A stretch of DNA of 64,000 nt from Rhizoctonia solani (taxonomy: Eukaryota > Basidiomycota > Agaricomycetes > Cantharellales > Ceratobasidiaceae): the NCBI RefSeq assembly GCF_016906535.1, contig NC_057381.1, positions 1,240,001-1,304,000 of the forward strand, written 5' to 3'. Every line of letters starts with the position of its first letter. Positions within the stretch are counted from its first letter, which is position 1. A program made the translations under genes and the position numbers. Positions 61,403-64,000 of the stretch are shown one piece after another. The notes under the pieces are model-generated. The model was not told where the DNA came from. It saw only the letters and a program-made list of their open reading frames with translations, and searched no databases.

Positions 61403-64000
61403 ATGTCCGACTTGAACATTCTCATTGTCGGGGGAGGAGGTCGCGAACACGCACTCGCGTGGCGACTCGAAAGGTCACCTCGGGTCCGTAAAATTTTTAT
61501 CGCTCCGGGAAATGGAGGTACCCAAACCCAGAAAACAACGAATATCTCCATTGGAGCGGGTGATTTCGAGGGACTGAAGAAGTTTGCTTTGGAAAACGAT
61601 GTATGTAAACCTATCCGTAATGTAATATGGAAACTGAGCGCTTGAATAAGTTTAGGTGAACCTCGTTTTGCCAGGCCCAGAACAACCGTTAGTCGATGGG
61701 ATTGAAACCGTCTTTAGGAAGGGTGCGTAGCCAAATCCATTGAGCATTCGTAGTACCTCCAACGTCATCCTATGTAGCCGGAATACCAGTATTTGGTCCA
61801 TCTCAACAGGCGGCTCAAATGGAGGGCTCCAAAGCCTTCTCCAAAGACTTTATGTGCCGACATAACATTCCGACTGCAGCATATCGGACATTCAAGTCCT
61901 CCCGGTTTGACGAAGCTCTCGCATACGCCAAGACCTGTGGATTTAAGGTAGTTCTCAAAGCAAGTGGGCTTGCCGCCGGAAAGGGAGTTCTCTTGCCTCA
62001 AACAGACGCTGAAATCGAAGCTGGGTTGAGAGAGATTATGTTGGATCAGGCTTTCGGAAGCGCTGGTACGATATGAAGGGACCTTGTTTATGCGCCGAAA
62101 ACTTATTGTATTTTGTAGGAGACGAAGTGGTAATTGAAGAGTGCCTTACTGGGCCCGAAATATCTGTTCTCGCTTTCTCAGATGGGTACACCATTATTCC
62201 TCTTCCTGCTGCTCAGGACCATAAGAGGATTGGAGAGGGCGACACGGGCCCAAACACAGGAGGAATGGGAGCATATGCCCCCGCCCCAGTGGCGACGCCT
62301 GATGTCATGTCATTGATTATGAAGGAGACGTTGCAGCCTACGATTGATGGAATGCGTAGAGATGGTAATTTACGCCTCACTTAAATTGATCGTTTTGTGG
62401 TACTCACCGTAAATCTACTAGGTTTCCCATTCGTTGGGATGCTTTTTACTGGGTTCATACTCACGTCCTCTGGTCCCAAGGTCCTCGAGTACAACGTCCG
62501 TTTCGGCGATCCTGAGACTGAAGCTTTAATGTTACTCCTCTCGGATGACACTGACCTTGCCGAGGTGTTGTTGGTGAGTTCCAGCCTATTTTACATATTT
62601 TTAGTGTTTACGTCACTTTCAGGCGTGCGTCGAACACCGATTGGATAGCGTAAAGATTTCTGCACGCCCTGGAGTTGCTGTCTCTGTGATCTTGGCTTCT
62701 AAGGGATACCCTGGCAGCTATCCCAAGGGCAGGGCCATTACCACAGGATCGGTCCCAGAGAGTGAGTTTCGCGATGCTTTCTGCCAACCTTTCTTTTGTT
62801 AAGACTATCCCTGCTCGTAGACACTGTTATATTCCATGCTGGGACATCCAAAAAAGACTCCCAAGTTGTGACTTCTGGTGGACGAGTAATCGCAGTCGCT
62901 GCCTACGGCGAGACCATCCGCGACGCATTAGACAAAGCGTACAAAGGAGTGGATGCAGTTGAGTTTGAAGGCAAAACTTTCAGGCGAGATATAGCGCACA
63001 GGTAGGACGCATATATCCGACCCCTTTCTTCACTTATATCAAAACATAACAATAGGGCGCTGGCTCCACAAAACGGGTCCGGTCTCACATACGCCCAAGC
63101 TGGTGTTTCAGTCGATGCAGGAAACGCGCTTGTTGAAGCCATCAAGCCTTATACTCGTCAAACTCGCCGGGCGGGTGCCGATGGTTCGCTCGGTGGATTT
63201 GGAGGCGTATTTGACTTGAAAGCTGCTGGGTTTGGCGGGATGCGCGACCCTGTGTTAGTTAGTGGAACTGATGGCGTTGGTACCAAGTTGAGAATCGCCC
63301 TCGACTCTGGAGTACACGATACCGTTGGTATGGCTCTTGCCATCCTACATGGAATTAACGCTGATATATTATCTAGGAATTGATCTTGTCGCGATGTCGG
63401 TCAACGACCTTGTGGTCCAAGGAGCCGAACCTCTCTACTTCCTAGATTACTATGGGTGCAGCAAATTGGATGTTCCCGTAGCTGCACAAGTGATCAAAGG
63501 CATCGCCGACGGTTGCTTGGAGGCCGGATGTGCACTCATCGGAGGCGAGACTGCTGAAATGCCGGGCATGTATCATGAAGGCAAGCGCTTCCTCCTGTAT
63601 CTCGGTTTAGCGTCTTACATCATGAACAGGGGACTATGATCTCGCTGGATTTGCTGTCGGAGTAGTTGACCGACACTTACTTCTCCCCAAGCCAAATATT
63701 GCTCCTGGAGATGTCATTCTCGGCCTTGCTTCATCAGGCATTCACTCCAACGGTTTCTCTCTTGTTCGCAAAATCATCGCCCGCGCCGGCCTGAGCTATT
63801 CTTCTCCCTGCCCATGGGACTTTTCGAAAAACCTTGGATCTTCGCTCCTGACACCTACCAAAATATACATCAAACCATTGCTCCCTGCCGTTCGGGCTTC
63901 TGCTCTGAAAGGGTTGGCGCATATAACCGGCGGAGGCTTTGTCGAAAATATCCCACGAGTTTTGCCAAAGGGTACCGCTGCGCGTATCGACGTGTCGACA
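61403..64000 (+). CDS. ADE5,7: Bifunctional GARS-AIRS (glycinamide ribotide synthetase / AIR synthetase), 3' truncated by window
   Basis: Cytosolic enzyme of de novo purine synthesis, steps 2 (phosphoribosylamine-glycine ligase) and 5 (FGAM cyclo-ligase). ATG at 61403: [28 protein letters not shown], the GARS N-terminal motif. ATP-grasp parts: [104 protein letters not shown]; then [19 protein letters not shown]. The AIRS domain starts near [22 protein letters not shown], with [60 protein letters not shown] and [19 protein letters not shown]. Roughly ten introns of 50-65 bp, all short GT-AG. It runs off the end at 64000 in the AIRS C-terminal half ([16 protein letters not shown]). No GART domain is expected in fungi. 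Confidence 0.93.

Noticed and set aside
1..64000. CRISPR arrays, bacterial operons or phage genes
   Set aside because: No regularly spaced short repeats; the spliced genes are clearly eukaryotic.

Overview
The window comes from a filamentous basidiomycete, probably an Agaricomycete of the Rhizoctonia/Ceratobasidium kind. This is inferred from many 50-65 nt GT-AG introns, a basidiomycete-type glyoxal oxidase, a small secreted PL3 pectate lyase, BTB-like and nuclease-like expanded families, and dense chromoviral LTR retrotransposons. There are no bacterial features.

Left third (1-23,716): a single nest of five LTR retrotransposons, all in minus orientation. A Ty1/copia element (E) received two Ty3/gypsy chromoviruses: D (16,607-22,849, complete, 560-bp LTRs, target duplication CATCC) in its gag, and C (9,618-15,532) in its GAG-pre-integrase region. 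C was hit in its 3' LTR by a third gypsy element, B (3,973-9,617). B was hit at the end of pol by a fourth, A (1-3,972), which runs off the window. A is the youngest and is open as far as it is visible; C, D and E are decayed. The elements share gag/pol in a -1 relation, LTR ends TG...CA, and a primer site that is complementary to the predicted 5' end of their own transcript (Tf1-like self-priming). Decay is dominated by CpG transitions, mostly in TCG context, including conversion of catalytic Asp codons and CGA-to-TGA stops.

E sits just past what looks like a 5' splice site of a small BTB-like gene (23,774-24,209). From there the window is host DNA: S-formylglutathione hydrolase (24,510-25,770, with an apparent frameshift); a very large disordered protein with an ER-rich single-helix segment (27.2-33.3 kb); an orphan C-terminal domain with a PD-(D/E)XK-like signature (35.4-36.7 kb); a DHA2-type MFS exporter (37,450-39,491); a PL3 pectate lyase (40,477-41,427); NAD-dependent glycerol-3-phosphate dehydrogenase (41,750-43,206); two paralogous GPR1/FUN34/YaaH acetate-type transporters (44,183-45,275 and 53,606-54,464) on either side of a glyoxal oxidase (45,856-48,130) and a large Ser/Pro-rich protein (48.5-52.7 kb).

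The right end carries housekeeping genes: a Nop6-type nucleolar RRM protein (55,553-56,692), an unknown protein (57,280-59,070), the ribosome-assembly WD40 chaperone Rrb1/GRWD1 (59,487-61,257), and, divergently from a 145-bp gap, the bifunctional purine enzyme Ade5,7 (61,403 to the window end, truncated). Plausible functional links are alcohol/aldehyde and C1/C2 metabolism (SFGH, glyoxal oxidase, acetate transporters) and growth-linked ribosome/purine synthesis (Nop6, Rrb1, Ade5,7); these are inferences from gene content only.
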